DNA of 5,315 bases. Source: Afipia sp. GTDB lineage: Bacteria > Pseudomonadota > Alphaproteobacteria > Rhizobiales > Xanthobacteraceae. Within the stretch, counting starts at the first letter, position 1. The number at the start of each line of letters is the position of its first letter. The position numbers were made by a program, and so were the translations under genes. Positions 4,056 to 5,315 of the stretch are shown here, one piece after another. Below the pieces are notes generated by a model. The model was given only the letters and a program-made list of their open reading frames with translations, had not been told where the DNA came from and did no database searches. The stretch spans positions 1-5,315 of the forward strand of contig JAPLPA010000256.1 in the NCBI GenBank assembly GCA_026400415.1. The letters are read 5' to 3'.

Positions 4056-5315
4056 ATGCGGCTGACGCGCTTCTTTCTTCCCATCCTTAAAGAGACTCCG
4101 AAAGAAGCGGAGATTGTCTCGCATCGCCTGATGCTGCGCGCTGGCATGATGCGCCAGGAAGCGGCTGGCATCTATGCGTGGCTGCCGCTGGGTTTCCGCG
4201 TGCTGAAAAAGATCGAGCAGATCGTGCGCGAGGAGCAGGATCGCGCCGGTGCCATCGAGCTTCTGATGCCGACGTTACAGCTTGCGGATTTATGGCGCGA
4301 GAGCGGACGCTACGATGCTTACGGCCCGGAGATGCTGCGCATCGCCGATCGTCACAAGCGCGAGTTGCTGTACGGGCCCACTAACGAGGAAATGATCACC
4401 GAGATTTTTCGCGCTTACGTAAAATCTTATCGCAGCCTGCCGCTCAATCTCTACCACATCCAGTGGAAATTCCGCGATGAACAACGTCCGCGTTTCGGCG
4501 TGATGCGCGGGCGCGAATTTTTGATGAAGGATGCGTATTCGTTCGACATCGACGAGGCGGCTGCGCGGCTGTCCTACAACCGCATGTTCGTTGCGTATCT
4601 GCGAACCTTCGCCCGCATGGGCCTCAAAGCCATTCCGATGCGCGCCGAGACTGGCCCCATCGGCGGCGACCTCAGCCACGAATTTATTGTGCTCGCGGAG
4701 ACCGGCGAGTCCGCCGTGTTCTGCAACAAGGACGTGCTTGAGCTGCCGGTGCCGGATGCGAGCATCGACTACAACGGCGATCTGTCGCCGATCATCAAGC
4801 AGTGGACCGATTTGTACGCGGCCACCGAAGATGTTCACGACGCGGCGCGCTATGAGAAGGAAGTGCCGGAGAACAAGCGCGTAAATACGCGCGGCATTGA
4901 AGTCGGCCAGATTTTCTATTTCGGCACGAAATATTCTGACGCGATGCAGGCGAAAGTGTCTGGCTCGGATGGCGTCGAAGTGCCGGTTCACGGCGGCTCA
5001 TACGGGGTCGGCGTTTCACGTTTGGTCGGCGCTATCATCGAAGCCTGCCACGATGAGAACGGCATCAAGTGGCCGGAGGAGGTGGCACCCTTCAAGGTGG
5101 CGATCCTCAATCTCAAACAGGGCGCGGAGGACACCGATGCGGCTTGCGAGAAAATGTATGCCACACTCGCAGCATCGAACGTCGATGTGCTCTACGACGA
5201 TACAGATCAGCGTCCCGGCGGCAAATTCGCCACCGCCGATCTCATCGGCATTCCATGGCAGGTTCTGGTCGGCCCGAAGGGGCTTGCCGAGGGCAAAGTC
5301 GAAATCAAGCGACGC
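4056..5315 (+). CDS. proS: Prolyl-tRNA synthetase, short alphaproteobacterial type (3' end outside window)
   Basis: ATG 4056 opens 420 codons without a stop to the window edge; family members of this type have about 440 residues, so only the last few codons are missing. It charges tRNA-Pro with proline in the cytosol. Class II features are visible: the N-terminal RFFLPILKETPKEAEIVSH, motif 1 region around AGIYAWLPLG (37-46), LLYGPTNEEMITE, motif 2 FRDEQRPRFGVMRGREF (139-155) with the following KDAYSF, TGPIGG (199-204), and motif 3 HGGSYGVGVSRL (312-323) with the ATP-binding Arg R322. The anticodon-binding domain begins near residue 346 (FKVAILNLK). Only a short linker lies between motifs 2 and 3 (about 224-265) instead of the ~180-residue editing insertion of E. 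coli-type enzymes, as expected for Alphaproteobacteria. No defect is seen. Confidence 0.97.
   Translation, partial: MRLTRFFLPILKETPKEAEIVSHRLMLRAGMMRQEAAGIYAWLPLGFRVLKKIEQIVREEQDRAGAIELLMPTLQLADLWRESGRYDAYGPEMLRIADRHKRELLYGPTNEEMITEIFRAYVKSYRSLPLNLYHIQWKFRDEQRPRFGVMRGREFLMKDAYSFDIDEAAARLSYNRMFVAYLRTFARMGLKAIPMRAETGPIGGDLSHEFIVLAETGESAVFCNKDVLELPVPDASIDYNGDLSPIIKQWTDLYAATEDVHDAARYEKEVPENKRVNTRGIEVGQIFYFGTKYSDAMQAKVSGSDGVEVPVHGGSYGVGVSRLVGAIIEACHDENGIKWPEEVAPFKVAILNLKQGAEDTDAACEKMYATLAASNVDVLYDDTDQRPGGKFATADLIGIPWQVLVGPKGLAEGKVEIKRR

Noticed and set aside
3576..4124. Minus-strand 182-residue frame across the PCu(A)C gene and start of proS
   Set aside because: It is antisense to two well-supported genes and has no recognisable domain.
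4290..4991. Minus-strand 233-residue frame inside proS
   Set aside because: Antisense to a highly conserved synthetase; His/Arg/Ala-rich shadow.
1..5315. CRISPR array, insertion sequence, tRNA or phage genes
   Set aside because: No regularly spaced repeats, transposase motifs, terminal inverted repeats, tRNA-like cloverleaf or phage proteins were seen.

Overview
The window looks like an alphaproteobacterial chromosome, most likely Nitrobacteraceae/Bradyrhizobiaceae (Bradyrhizobium, Afipia, Rhodopseudomonas or Nitrobacter type). The evidence is a short-form prolyl-tRNA synthetase and the tail of a DUF1467 membrane protein, both very close to remembered proteins of that group, together with moderately high GC. 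The genus assignment is inference from memory, not a database search.

Layout. Positions 1-197 hold the 3' end of a DUF1467 gene. From 198 to 605 there is no convincing protein gene. The left part of that gap carries a leftward-facing intrinsic terminator (about 201-230), two further hairpins and a possible leftward promoter (375-403), so a small RNA on the minus strand is plausible. The right part holds an imperfect GC-rich dyad and a weak rightward promoter candidate (461-507). From 606 to 3971 runs a three-gene rightward copper cluster: a DUF2946 protein (606-980), a TonB-dependent outer-membrane receptor (1244-3466, with its signal peptide apparently in another frame starting at 1069), and a periplasmic PCu(A)C copper chaperone (3486-3971). 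proS starts at 4056 and runs off the right edge after 420 codons.

How the genes work together. The order DUF2946 - TonB receptor - PCu(A)C is the same as the Bordetella pertussis operon bp2923-bfrG-bp2921. There the DUF2946 gene is a copper-sensing upstream ORF (CruR): its nascent chain senses copper through a CXXC motif, and copper then triggers Rho-dependent termination before the receptor gene. Here the DUF2946 protein has the HxxCCxxC cluster and a terminal Arg-Ala-Pro-Pro motif. It is followed by a C-rich, G-poor stretch that could load Rho and by a hairpin directly upstream of the receptor's ribosome binding site. The likely physiology is copper uptake across the outer membrane, handover to the periplasmic chaperone for cuproenzyme assembly (for example cytochrome oxidase), and shut-off when copper is plentiful.

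Most notable points: the candidate copper-responsive upstream ORF with its leader; an apparent frameshift that separates the receptor's signal peptide from its TonB box and body; an apparently shortened loop in the PCu(A)C protein; and the unassigned minus-strand transcription unit beside DUF1467.
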